A DNA stretch of 31,884 bases, taken from assembly GCA_036897485.1 (NCBI GenBank), contig JAYMTF010000670.1:1-31884 (forward strand). The letters are read 5' to 3'. Source of the DNA: Pelargonium nanum. Lineage: Eukaryota; Streptophyta; Magnoliopsida; Geraniales; Geraniaceae. Shown one piece after another: positions 14,401-23,896 of this stretch. A program made the position numbers and the translations under genes. The notes under the pieces are model-generated. The model was not told the origin of the DNA and did not search any database. It saw only the letters and a program-made list of their open reading frames with translations. How positions within the stretch are numbered: position 1 is the first letter of the stretch; every line of letters begins with the position of its first letter.

Positions 14401-17400
14401 GCATTCTAGAAGTTTTGTTTAAAAGAGAGCTTTCAGCTGTGACATGAGCTTCCATACTAATTAAATTGCGATCCGGTGAATGAACTTGGTAAAAGTCATG
14501 ATTAAAGTTCAGACTTGTGCAAGTTTCAGGATGAATCAAAATGACATTTTCACTAAAGTTGGCTATATGCTTCTGAACATGGCCCTCTCACAAGTCACCA
14601 TGCATGAGAAGGGTCTCCTAAAAATGAAAGTCCAACAAAATCTTCCCCTAATCCTACCATATTGTTTCCAATTCTGAATTTTGACAAGCCATTCAGAAAG
14701 CAACGCCCAGTTGCTGCTTTTCATCCACTTGTAAATTGATTAATCAGAGAAGAAGATAATGAATGCTCTTTTCCAAATAAAAAAAACTTCTAAGTTAAAA
14801 ACTCCATCCAGAAATTGATTTTAAAGGGTGAAAGCATTTGCAATAGAGCAGGAGATAGTCAGAATACTCCATCAGAGATTCTTTTCCATTATACTTTAAA
14901 CAAAAGCTGGACATTGCTCGAATATGCCATCATATTATTGATAGGACAGCCTACCTAAACATCTTTGTTTGATTAGTCGGAGGATCTCTTGCAACTTCAA
15001 TTGATTTGAGGTTTTGGTTTGGTCGATACTCAATAGAGAGGTTGATGATGCAGAGTGTCTGTTTGCTGTCTGATCTATTTGTGAAGGTTTGAAGAGTACT
15101 GGGAACTTTGAAAAGCTTTCAAGGTGTAAGTCATAAAGCCAAGCTCCATTGAGGCTTTTGATTGCTCTGCTTGCATCAAGAGAATCTACAAATCTAAGAA
15201 AGCCAAATTGATTACCTGGTTTGTTTAATTTTCTGGGGATGGAGGCGTCAGTGACTGCTCCAATTGCATAAGGATAAGTTGAATAGGAGGTTGCTGGTAC
15301 AGACAGTGGTACTAGATCTCCTGTTATACTCCTGGCGGTGGTTGTGGTAAAGGATGTTGAGATTCAGAGGGATGGGGGTGGAGGTTGATTGTCCTGCTAG
15401 AGTCCTGGGAGTGGGTGGGGTTTAGGGTGATGGTGATGGGAGGGAAATCATATTCAGCTCCTCATACGTGTGTCGTGAAGTAGGAAATCTTTTAGACAAC
15501 CCCTATTAAGTGAGCTAAATGATTTTCACAATATCCAAAACTACAGCCACTTGATGATGAAATTGCTGCTTGTGCTTCTCTTACATATGTGCATGAAATT
15601 TGTTTGACCAGAGATTCATCTTGGGTTTTTAATTGATTTTTGCAATATTCTTTTGTGATTATCTATTAAACATCAATTTTCAGCCTCCATTTATATTTGT
15701 TTTGATAGGGTGGTGGAGCTGTAGAGGTTTCTGCATCTCCCACTGAAAAGGCTATTCTTTCTTGGGGTGTCAAGGTACCCATATGAACTGTACCTAACTG
15801 TCATTTAAATTTTGTAAACAGAACTATTTCAAATTGAAATTCGCTTATCAAAATCTTTGTTGCAGTTGGGGATGGAGTTTGATTATATAAGATCCGAGTC
15901 CATTGTTCTTCATGTTTACCCTTTCAACTCAGAGAAAAAGAGAGGCGGTATTGCACTAAAGCAGGTGATTAATTGATTATTCAAAATCTTGAGATCTGTG
16001 ATTTTTGTAAGCTCAAAACTTCGTTGGACTTGCGGTCATTCTAATGCAAACTTGTGGCTTGTTCGTGTTATTCTCTGTAAATGCAGCATTGTTTTTGCTT
16101 TAATATCCGGTCTGGTGCAATTGTTTATGGTCTTCTTGACGAGATTATTTGATTACAGGCCGAATCTGAAGTTCATATACATTGGAAGGGAGCAGCTGAG
16201 ATAGTTCTAGGCTCATGCACAAAATATCTTGATTCAGATGGTAGCTTGCATTCCATTGATGAAGATAAGGTTAGGAATAGTTTGTCCCTGACAAAGAGAG
16301 GAATCTCACTGAGCACAGTCATAGTATTTTCAAGTCCATTTAATTATCATATGTTTTCAGATCATGGTCTGAACTATCCTAACTGTCTCAAAAATAAGAG
16401 TCTATATAATTTGTGTGTGTGCACATGACTATGTATGCATAAAAGACTGTAAGATTCTTTATCCTCATTTACATCAGTTTTTCCTCATCATTTTTTTGGA
16501 GTTTCACTATTGATGAACATTGCTGTTATCCATTCTGTATGTTTGACTAATTATTTGAAACAAACTAAGCTGATTATCATTTTACTGGAACTAGAAGAGA
16601 AGTATTAAAGACTTGTGGTGTTAAAGTTAGGTGGCTCTGTACTATATTTCAGGATCATTTTAAGTCAGCTATCAATGACATGGCTGCAAGCAGCTTGCGG
16701 TGTGTAGCCATTGCATACAGACTGTATGAATCTGACATTCCAACTACTGAAGAGGGCATGTCTCAATGGGCTTTACCTGAGGATGACCTGGTTTTGATTG
16801 CTATTGTTGGTATTAAGGTATAATTCAGCAACAAATAATTTCTGGTGATAGTTATTTGTTAGGAGAAAAATTAGAAGCGAAATTCCCTCCTTACCCAGTT
16901 ACACCAGTACGGTAGTGCTATTGTGCGTTGGGTTACTTATGAATGGCTCTATTCTATTGAATTAGTATGAAAGTGAATTATTGCCGTCTGGTATTTGGTG
17001 TCCTTATATGCACAATGTATCAATTTCATTTGTTTTCTTGGGTTAATATTGACTTTAAGAACATTAGAAATGTCCACTACATAAGCTAACCTATAACTGT
17101 GTTTTATGCTATGTTTTCTTTGTTTTACTTGTGGAATGTGAGTATGTTTTATTTTCTTTCAATTTCAAGAGTATGCTTGTTCTACAATCCCATAGAAGAA
17201 TCTACATTAAGTTCATATCTTTATCCTTTATTTTGCTTTCCTTCATTTTGGCTTTGCTAAAACAAAGGAAAAAGTAGATAAAGAAATCAATCAAATGCCA
17301 GAATCAGAAGTCATGGTAGGTTCTGGAACACAATTTTTACCAGTGTGGAAGTAGGGGTTAAGTATTGTGCAGTACAGTTCCGCCATTTTGTCTTAGTTTC

Positions 17401-20400
17401 TCTGTTTGATTGTAAGAATGTACTATGTACAGCCAAATACATAGATGTGTGCATACCTTGGGTAAATTTCTTAGTTTTCCAACTTATACAGTTGTAGCTA
17501 GATCTCAATACTACTTCTATCTAAATTTATTACCTTTATTCTTAATATACTTTAACAAGTATACTACTTTCTCTCTCTTTCTTTTTTTTTTTTCCCCGTG
17601 GTTTTGCCAATAGATGTTTCTAATTTAGGCTCATATACATGCAAGGATCCTTGTCGTCCGGGTGTCAGAGAAGCAGTGAGACTTTGCACAGAAGCTGGTG
17701 TGAAGGTAATCAGAGCAGCATCTTTTGAGTGATGGCTTTTCATATCTTTGTTGTAAATGATCAATTTTTTTATATTTGTGGTGAATGGTTGCCTTTATCT
17801 TGATTATTATTTCAGTCTTACAGAGCTGTAATGGAGTTTATATAGGTCAAATTAGTTAGCAATGTGTCCTTAGGTGTTTCACAGTGTTTATTTTCAGATT
17901 ATAGGGATAGCTATAAAATCTTCTTGAAGCAAGCTTCAGTCTATAATTTCTTACAATGATTTTACTGTTTTTATTGGAATCACCCTGTTCCGGACCAATA
18001 GGTGCGAATGGTAACTGGCGATAATCTTCAGACAGCGAAAGCAATAGCTATGGAGTGTGGGATACTTGGCTCAGATGCAGATGCCACTGATCGCAAAATC
18101 ATTGAAGGAAAGGTATTCCGTGCATATTCTGAAAAAGAGAGAGAACAAGCTGCTGAGGAAATAACGGTATGGGAGAAACAGAGAGAATTTCTCTTATCAT
18201 GATTATTAGCTACTGAAATCAATGAAGTACTTTTTTCCTTGCAATTTTATGAGAAATATAGTCACATATATTGGTTGGAAATATATATATATAGGTGATG
18301 GGAAGGTCTTCTCCAAGTGACAAGCTTTTGCTAGTGCAAGCACTACGTAAGGGAGGGAATGTAGTTGCTGTAACTGGAGATGGAACTAATGATGCTCCGG
18401 CACTTCATGAGGTTAGCATTTTCTGTTTCAAGGAAAAAAAATAAACAAAAAATCGAAACATAAAAATTTAAAATATCGTTTCATATCAGGATTGATAAAA
18501 TAATTTGAAAGATTTATAATATACTTTTTGTTTATGTTCTACACTTTTAAGCGCCATTTTTGTTATAATGGTTCTTACTGTTTTACCATTTTATACTTTA
18601 GGCAGATATAGGTCTTGCTATGGGTATCCAAGGAACTGAAGTTGCAAAAGAAAGCTCGGACATAATAATCTTGGACGACAACTTCGCTTCAGTCGTAAAG
18701 GTTAGTCAGCAGCAGGTTTTGCTATGCTTTCGTGTACAATTTTAAATGGCTTTTAAAGTTTACTCTTCAAGCTGAAACTTTGAACACTATTATTAAAATT
18801 GGTATTCTTATTTGTTTAACTCTTGCGTCAAAATAAGTAGTTTATTTAAACTCTAGATTCCGAGTTATTAGTTTAAAAGCTTCTTTCAATCCCTTCCCCC
18901 CACCCCCTCTGAACATCAAAGAATCTCACATAACTATTTATATTTTGATTTGTTTCCTCTGTCCCTTTTATTGGGTGTAAGTGGATGAGCATTTCATTTG
19001 GCAACTTACCATGATGCAGATTTGTATTTTTGCTCTGAGAAAACTTACTTTGATTCCACGTAGGTTGTCCGATGGGGACGCTCTGTATATGCAAACATTC
19101 AGAAATTTATTCAATTCCAGCTTACTGTCAACGTTGCAGCTCTTACAATTAATGTTGTTGCAGCAATATCTGCCGGCAATGTTCCTCTGAATGCAGTGCA
19201 GGTTGGTCCTCCCTCCACCCCTCAATCACGTGCACTGAATGGTCAATTTATAGCTTATTGCATGCTTTTGGTTTGAGATACGTCAAATTCAAAACATAGA
19301 GAAGCTCTTGCAGAAAATGGTAAAATATCCCAATAACTTGGACCTGGACACTTTTGAAGGGTATCGAATGTTGAAGATATAATAGGAATGCATAATGTTG
19401 ATGTTGATGATTGGTTGATTCCAAAGGCATTGAAGTAACAACCTCAAGAATTAAATGGAACAATATTCAGTTTGTATTAATCTTGATCACTTCTAGTTCT
19501 TACTCATTTACGATATATTCTCTTGCCTCAGCTACTATGGGTTAATCTTATCATGGATACGCTTGGAGCTCTTGCATTGGCTACTGAACCACCTACTGAT
19601 GAACTTATGCATCGATCTCCAGTCGGACGAAGGTTTGAATCAGTGAACTTGCAGATACACTATGTATGTGTATTGCGTAAAATGTTTCTGCACCCCCTAA
19701 ACTGTCTCTTTTTCTAGATTCCGCCCTTGTCCTGTCTTTTTAGTTCTTTAAAATCCTGGACGAAATTATTGTTTTATGCTCCTATCAAGATTTTGGCAAC
19801 AAAAACTTCAAAAATTCATATTCTAGTGCCAAAATTTAGTGTTTCTTTCTTCTCCTAATTTAGCTACCTCTAACTCGAAATTTTCTTCTTCATCATCTTC
19901 TTCTCAAACTTCTCCTCTAGCATGAGCAGCTTCCTTCCATGTCCAACAATAGCAAACAAAAGAAGAAAAGCAATTTTTTTAAAAAAAATCCAGATTTTGG
20001 CGCTAGAATTTGTAAACTTTTGAACTATTCAAGGCCGAATCTTCATAAGGGTGTAAAACTATATTTTCGCCTAGTCCAAGGTTTAAAAGACCAAGTAAAA
20101 AAATTGACAATTTGAGAGGTGCAAAAGTATTTTACCCTATACATATCCTTTCTCCTTTGGCCCCACTGTTGGTCATTGTAAACTGATATTTTTGTTTTAT
20201 TTGGTCTTTTATTTGACTGTCAATTCATGCCTTGGATATTCCTTGTCGTGATTTCTTCAAAACGAGTTGTCGGGCTAGATATATTTTTCTGAATGTTCTA
20301 ATTTTAGGTTGATCAAGCATGATGAAGTAACATATAATGTATTTTCTTATAGGGAACCTCTTATAACAAATATTATGTGGAGAAACTTGATCGTCCAGGT

Positions 20401-22503
20401 ACTACTAGTTAGAAAAAGTACATTGAGGGTGTTGTTGATCTCGTAGTGGAAGTCGCTCAACTACCTGTTGACTTGTCATTGCAGGCTATATATCAAGTTG
20501 GCGTCCTCCTAGTCCTCAACTTTGCCGGAAACAGTCTTCTTCACTTGAAGCGTGAATCTCCGGAACATGCTACTAAATTGAAAAATACTGTGATATTCAA
20601 TGCATTTGTTCTATGCCAAGTAAGTAAAAAAAAATGGTTAAATAGATATCAACTGTAAAAACTAGCTAAATCTTGATCATAGTGTGTTTCATTCATTTAT
20701 AATATGCCTAGTGCACAAGACTTCCACTATTGTGAAGTCTGAGTAGAGCTGACAATTCGGGTTTCGGGTTCAAAAGACCTAACCTGAACACGATGTTAGT
20801 GCCCGACCCAACCCGATATTTGCTTGAGTCTAATAAGTGTGATCCAGACCCACAAAGATGTGGGTCAAGTTTCATGTCCAAATCGTCAACTCTTGGTCCG
20901 GGAATGGTCATTTATGTATGTAATCCTTGCTTTTGCCAGATATGTTGTTACCGGTTACCTTGACTCTAACCCGTGACCTTAAAGTTCACAACGCTACAGT
21001 TTTTGTTGCACCATGAATGACATCAATCTGCGATGCATTAAAATGCCTAACTGTTCAATTTGAATACAAACTTGTTATAGTCTTTACATAATCTTACCTC
21101 CCAAAAAAAACCAACTCACTATTCAAATGACAGATATTCAACGAGTTTAACGCGAGAAAACCAGAAGAAATAAATGTCTTTACCGGTGTGACCAAAAACC
21201 GCTTGTTTATGGGAATAGTTGGAGTTACATTTGTACTTCAGGTAATCTACTGAACTTACTTATAGCCATTAATCAACCACTTCTTTTTTCACTTTGTACT
21301 GACTACGCTAAGCCTAATTGTGCCTACGCAGATATTGATAGTTGAATTACTCGGAGAATTTACCTCAACAGTGAGACTCAGTTTCAAGTTGTGGCTTGTG
21401 ACTCTTGTTATTGGCATTATCAGGTTAGTGATATTATTTTTCATTACCAAGTTTCAAGCCGTAGAATTCATTCATGAAAATGGTACGAGTTACCTCTCAA
21501 TCGATATAATGGTCTCTTTAGTATTCATTTTGTGTCAAGTTGATTTATAATTTGATTTTTGTTTTAATTTAGTGTTCATCTTAATATCTATTGTGTACCA
21601 AATATATTAAGATTGACTAAATTGGAATAAAAAAATGAAATAGGAATCGACTTGACACAAAATGATTAGTAAGGAGACTAAACTGAAACAAAAATCAAAT
21701 CGGAAACGAATTTGTCACAAAATGGATATTGAGGGGACGATTTTGCAAGATTGACCTATTTAAAATCATCCTATCTTCATGACATTTGTACATGAATCCA
21801 CAGCCAAGTTTCCGATATGGTTGTGAAAATCGGCCCATACCAGCCGATTCGCTCTTCAATGGATTGTTCGGTGGTCAAATCCGTGAAAGTTGGCAAAACC
21901 CGGCCAGAAATGGGTTTGACCAATTTATTTTATATGTCTTAGGATTGTCACTTCATCGGGTGATCCAGTCAGCTAATCGATTCTAGTAGAGCTGGCAATT
22001 CGTTCGTGTCATGTTGAAAGTTGACCGTGTGTTGCTAGACCTAACATGAGCACGACACATTTAGCAATCGTGCTGAATTGTTGAACACAATAAGTTTGAC
22101 ATGGTAACCCAATGGTTCATGCTGACACGAACATGACTCAACACATTTTGCACGATATAACCAACATGTTTAACACGACATTATCCATCATGTTTGGCAA
22201 GACTCAACCCAACACGTTTGAAACGTTATTAGAATTAATTTATTATTATACCCTTATGTGTGCGTGCGTGTTTTGACGGCCCTACACGACTACGAAGTGT
22301 GTGAACCCAAACACATTAATATTATGTCACGAATTGCCAGCTCTACATTCTACTTTCAATCCGGCAATCAAATATTAATTCTTTGATTTTTATTTTCTAA
22401 CAGTTGGCCTCTTGCCGTAATTGGAAAGTTCATTCCGGTTCCGAAAACTCCCTTATCTCGAGTCTTCATGAGGGCAATTCGAAGAGTTGCTCGGATTTCA
22501 TAA
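5406..22503 (+). CDS. ACA8/ACA10: Autoinhibited plasma-membrane-type Ca2+-ATPase (ACA8/ACA10 group), 33 exons
   Basis: P-type IIB pump that exports Ca2+ from the cytosol using ATP; ACA8/9/10-type proteins sit at the plasma membrane and shape Ca2+ signals. The joined coding exons total 3246 nt (1081 residues, TAA stop), close to the roughly 1070-1090 of this group. The N-terminus carries the calmodulin-binding autoinhibitory segment [20 protein letters not shown] (from residue 58). Then come TM1 and TM2 (about 205-248), the actuator motif MTGES (319-323), the TM4 Ca2+-site motif PEGLP (450-454), the phosphorylation site SDKTGT (Asp493), the nucleotide-binding KGAAE (613-617), MVTGDN (718-723), the hinge [10 protein letters not shown] (798-807) and the TM6 ligand motif NLIMD (893-897). 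Four more membrane segments follow, with no C-terminal regulatory tail, as expected for plant IIB pumps. No motif residue is missing and no exon is broken, so the gene looks functional despite its many intronic insertions. Assignment to ACA8 versus ACA10 is uncertain; the vacuolar ACA4/11 and the shorter ACA1/2 types fit less well. Confidence 0.96.
5711..6590 (+). repeat. Minisatellite, about 82-bp unit, about 10 copies, intron 1 of the Ca2+-ATPase gene
   Basis: The phrase gtgaaaatgaca recurs near 5712, 5796, 5969, 6061, 6142, 6226, 6307, 6387, 6467 and 6549, a period of 78-89 bp, with one double interval. Each unit carries a small palindrome, agtgatcatcact, then ataattacatgtagttggtt and a tttttgtttgtca tract. 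Units differ by many point changes, so the array is old. The 5796-5969 part has a local sub-duplication of the agtgatcatcact/ataattacaagttt half. It begins about 120 bp after the first donor site. Confidence 0.9.
6592..6720 (+). mobile_element. Possible tRNA-derived SINE fragment in intron 1
   Basis: A box-A-like TGACAGAATTGGTAGAGG (6601-6618) is followed by a box-B-like GATTCTAATCC (6645-6655), which matches GGTTCGAATCC at 8 of 11 positions. The spacing suits a polymerase III promoter. There is no tRNA cloverleaf, and no poly-A or target duplication was found. It starts exactly where the minisatellite stops. Confidence 0.4.
7273..7293. repeat. AT dinucleotide microsatellite
   Basis: An uninterrupted run of about ten AT/TA dinucleotides in intron 1 of the Ca2+-ATPase gene. 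Likely polymorphic in length between individuals. Confidence 0.9.
13220..15510 (-). pseudogene. Degenerate insertion with RRM-like frame, probably LINE ORF1 remnant
   Basis: This block makes intron 18 the longest in the gene. Read on the minus strand, 15270-15130 translates to [20 protein letters not shown] followed by [20 protein letters not shown] and GAWLYDLHL. This is the second half of an RNA recognition motif with an RNP1-like [10 protein letters not shown] (about 15187-15213). Plant L1-type LINE ORF1 proteins carry RRMs of just this form. Downstream, other minus frames stay open for 75-107 codons (for example 14358-14131 and 14195-13872) but are broken by stops and shifts. Near 13447 and 13516 the phrase ttttccaRAatacaagcttc is repeated. 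No reverse transcriptase, poly-A end or target duplication was found, so a captured host gene fragment is an alternative. Boundaries are approximate. Confidence 0.55.
19675..20137. mobile_element. Long-armed foldback element (MULE-like MITE) in intron 28
   Basis: The left end GCGTAAAATGTTTCTGCACC is matched by the complement of the right end, GGGTAAAATACTTTTGCACC. The similarity continues inward for about 150 bp on each side; for example ctagtgccaaaattt (about 19825) answers attttggcgctag (about 19995). Long terminal inverted repeats around a short centre are typical of Mutator-like non-autonomous elements. Flanks tatgtgtat and tatacatat agree at 6 of 9 positions, a possible decayed 9-bp target duplication. 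No coding frame is inside. Confidence 0.75.
20744..20894. mobile_element. hAT-like MITE in intron 30
   Basis: The left end TAGAGCTGACAATTCGGGTT has the TAGAGCTG start common in hAT elements. The right end TCGTCAACTCTT is its degraded complement. The 8-bp flanks agtctgag and ggtccggg agree at 5 of 8, all differences being transitions, so a decayed target duplication is plausible. Length is 151 bp, without a frame. The body is rich in cccgaccc/gggt motifs like the element at 24365. Confidence 0.65.
21507..21742. repeat. Foldback/tandem repeat in intron 32, related to 1-113
   Basis: The complement of 21507-21573 (actaaattaaaacaaaaatc, then cttgacacaaaatga) matches 21677-21742 (actaaactgaaacaaaaatc, then ttgtcacaaaatgg), giving arms of about 66 bp. 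The right side is itself a tandem of two units of about 60 bp starting at 21614 and 21674. The same ggactaaattgaaac family opens the window. Likely a non-autonomous mobile element; class unknown. Confidence 0.7.
21987..22345. mobile_element. hAT-like MITE with perfect 16-bp terminal inverted repeats, intron 32
   Basis: The left end TAGAGCTGGCAATTCG is exactly complementary to the right end CGAATTGCCAGCTCTA. The flanking octamers gattctag and cattctac share the inner six bases, consistent with an 8-bp hAT target duplication (or a 17-bp repeat with a 6-bp duplication). It is 359 bp long with no transposase frame. The body is full of acacga/cacgaca phrases. The perfect ends suggest it is the youngest member of the local group. 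It lies 58 bp before the last coding exon. Confidence 0.85.
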
Positions 22504-22653
22504 TTTTCACCTTTCAAGATTTGCCCTAACTCTTATGTTCCTCTTAAGTTAACTTTACAAATATTTTGTAGATTCAGTACATAGGTGGAAACTTATAGAT
22601 CTATATATGCACTCATGTTAGTTAATTAGTGTTATTTGTAAGGTGGAATTGTT

Positions 22654-22659
22654 AATAAA
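22654..22659 (+). terminator. Candidate polyadenylation signal of the Ca2+-ATPase gene
   Basis: AATAAA lies 150 bp after the TAA stop, in AT-rich DNA with T-rich tracts downstream. Plant signals are loose, so this is only the best canonical candidate. Confidence 0.35.
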
Positions 22660-22827
22660 AAAATCCATAATGCCAATGATTGGGTTTTTTTTTATGCTTT
22701 TCATTTGCTCTTTTTTTGTTAACTTGTAGCTGAAGAAACATATTTCTATATTGCATTGTTCATCTATATCTTGTGCTAAAGAAACATACATTCCCAAATC
22801 TTTGTAGTATGGATTTGTGGTAACAAT

Positions 22828-23071
22828 TAGAGAGGTCAATTGACAATTTGGACCTGAAACCGATCGACATGCTTCTTTTTGCATATTTAGGTCGCACCAA
22901 GTAAAGCCAGTCAATTTTTGGGCTAGGTTGGAGAAATCCATACTAAACCCACACATTTTTTACTAAAAGCTTGAATCTCTTGACTCGCACCTCTCATTAG
23001 TCGGAATTGGGTTAGCCCGAACCAACTTATTTTTTACCCAAATTATTTTGAAATTCAAATTGTCAGCTCTT
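22828..23071. mobile_element. hAT-like MITE in the intergenic region after the Ca2+-ATPase gene
   Basis: The left end TAGAGAGGTCAATTGACAAT and the right end CAAATTGTCAGCTCTT are imperfect complements around GACAATTTG. The flanks gtaacaat and gtaataaa agree at 6 of 8 bases. Length is 244 bp with no frame. The right end matches the termini of the elements at 20744 and 21987, linking it to the same family. Confidence 0.6.
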
Positions 23072-23079
23072 GTAATAAA

Positions 23080-23896
23080 AAGTTGTTTAACATGGTTTTA
23101 ACATATGCAATGTATGAAGATTAAACATCTAATGAGAGAATTAAATTCGGAGAATCACTTAGTGCAAAAGGACAATTTGCTAACATGAGATCTTGACCTT
23201 GAGTATCAACCATTATAATTGCATTAAGACTTGGTCGTAAGGTTCTTTGTTCAATACTCACATTCTTGTTTTGCACGGGTCATATTTTGTCTCATTAAGC
23301 GTTGAGACACGTTAAAACTGATAAAATTAATTCAGTAAAAACATGTGTGCTTTTTGGCCCGCGTTGCCAACGTGGACCTCTCCAACCCAAATCTGAGTCA
23401 GCCCCAATATTGTGGAGTGAAGTAGAATATAAGAATCTGATAGTTTTGCTACAACCTCATTTCCATGTGCCCATTGAACACAAAAAGAAAGGAACAACAA
23501 AAAGGATTGATGAGAAACATTTAGCCATTTTTTACCAAATCTCATCTTTATTGCTCAAAACCTATCTTCTTCCTGAATAAAATTAAACTGAACCTTGGAA
23601 ATGTAACAGATTTAAACAATGACTATATATTGAAAATTACAACAGCTTGTTTTTCAGATTGCATTCAACATCATTTTTGGCCTGAACCCTCCCTCCGGCT
23701 ACCGGAAAATAAAAATAACTTAGAAAACTTGCACTCTCCTACCAAAGAACCAAAAAAAGAAAAAAAAAAATATCACCTTCACAATGAGACTTTGGTTTCG
23801 ATACTTTTGGCCTCAATGCAAAGATGAAATAATACAATCAACCCATCTAATCTACCTGAGGTAAAATGCTTTCAGCTTTCTCCGGGTTTCATCTAT
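23080..23896. other. Intergenic DNA between convergent genes
   Basis: It must contain the 3'UTR of the minus-strand fucosyltransferase-like gene near its right end. The open frames present (for example 23302-23580) show no family similarity and look like chance. No repeat with clear ends is seen. Confidence 0.5.

Larger units (their letters stand above)
5406..22503 (+). other. Exon map of the Ca2+-ATPase gene
   Basis: Coding exons: 5406-5588, 7706-7822, 7908-7947, 8859-8968, 9059-9190, 9286-9375, 10165-10234, 10865-10935, 11056-11139, 11226-11303, 11393-11464, 11896-11979, 12069-12151, 12277-12385, 12487-12542, 12645-12687, 12782-12865, 13013-13150, 15709-15774, 15866-15964, 16159-16269, 16653-16817, 17646-17705, 18002-18166, 18295-18411, 18602-18700, 19064-19201, 19532-19632, 20353-20398, 20485-20619, 21134-21241, 21332-21423, 22404-22503. 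Every intron starts GT and ends AG, and phase is kept throughout. The 40-nt exon 3 and 43-nt exon 16 are very short. The longest introns are 1 (2117 bp), 18 (2558 bp) and 32 (980 bp), each holding repeats described separately. In introns 3, 6, 7 and 22 (each 630-911 bp) I see no feature beyond AT-rich DNA. Confidence 0.9.

Noticed and set aside
22618..22956. 112-codon minus-strand frame after the Ca2+-ATPase gene
   Set aside because: It runs through 3' flanking DNA and a hAT-like element, and has no family similarity.
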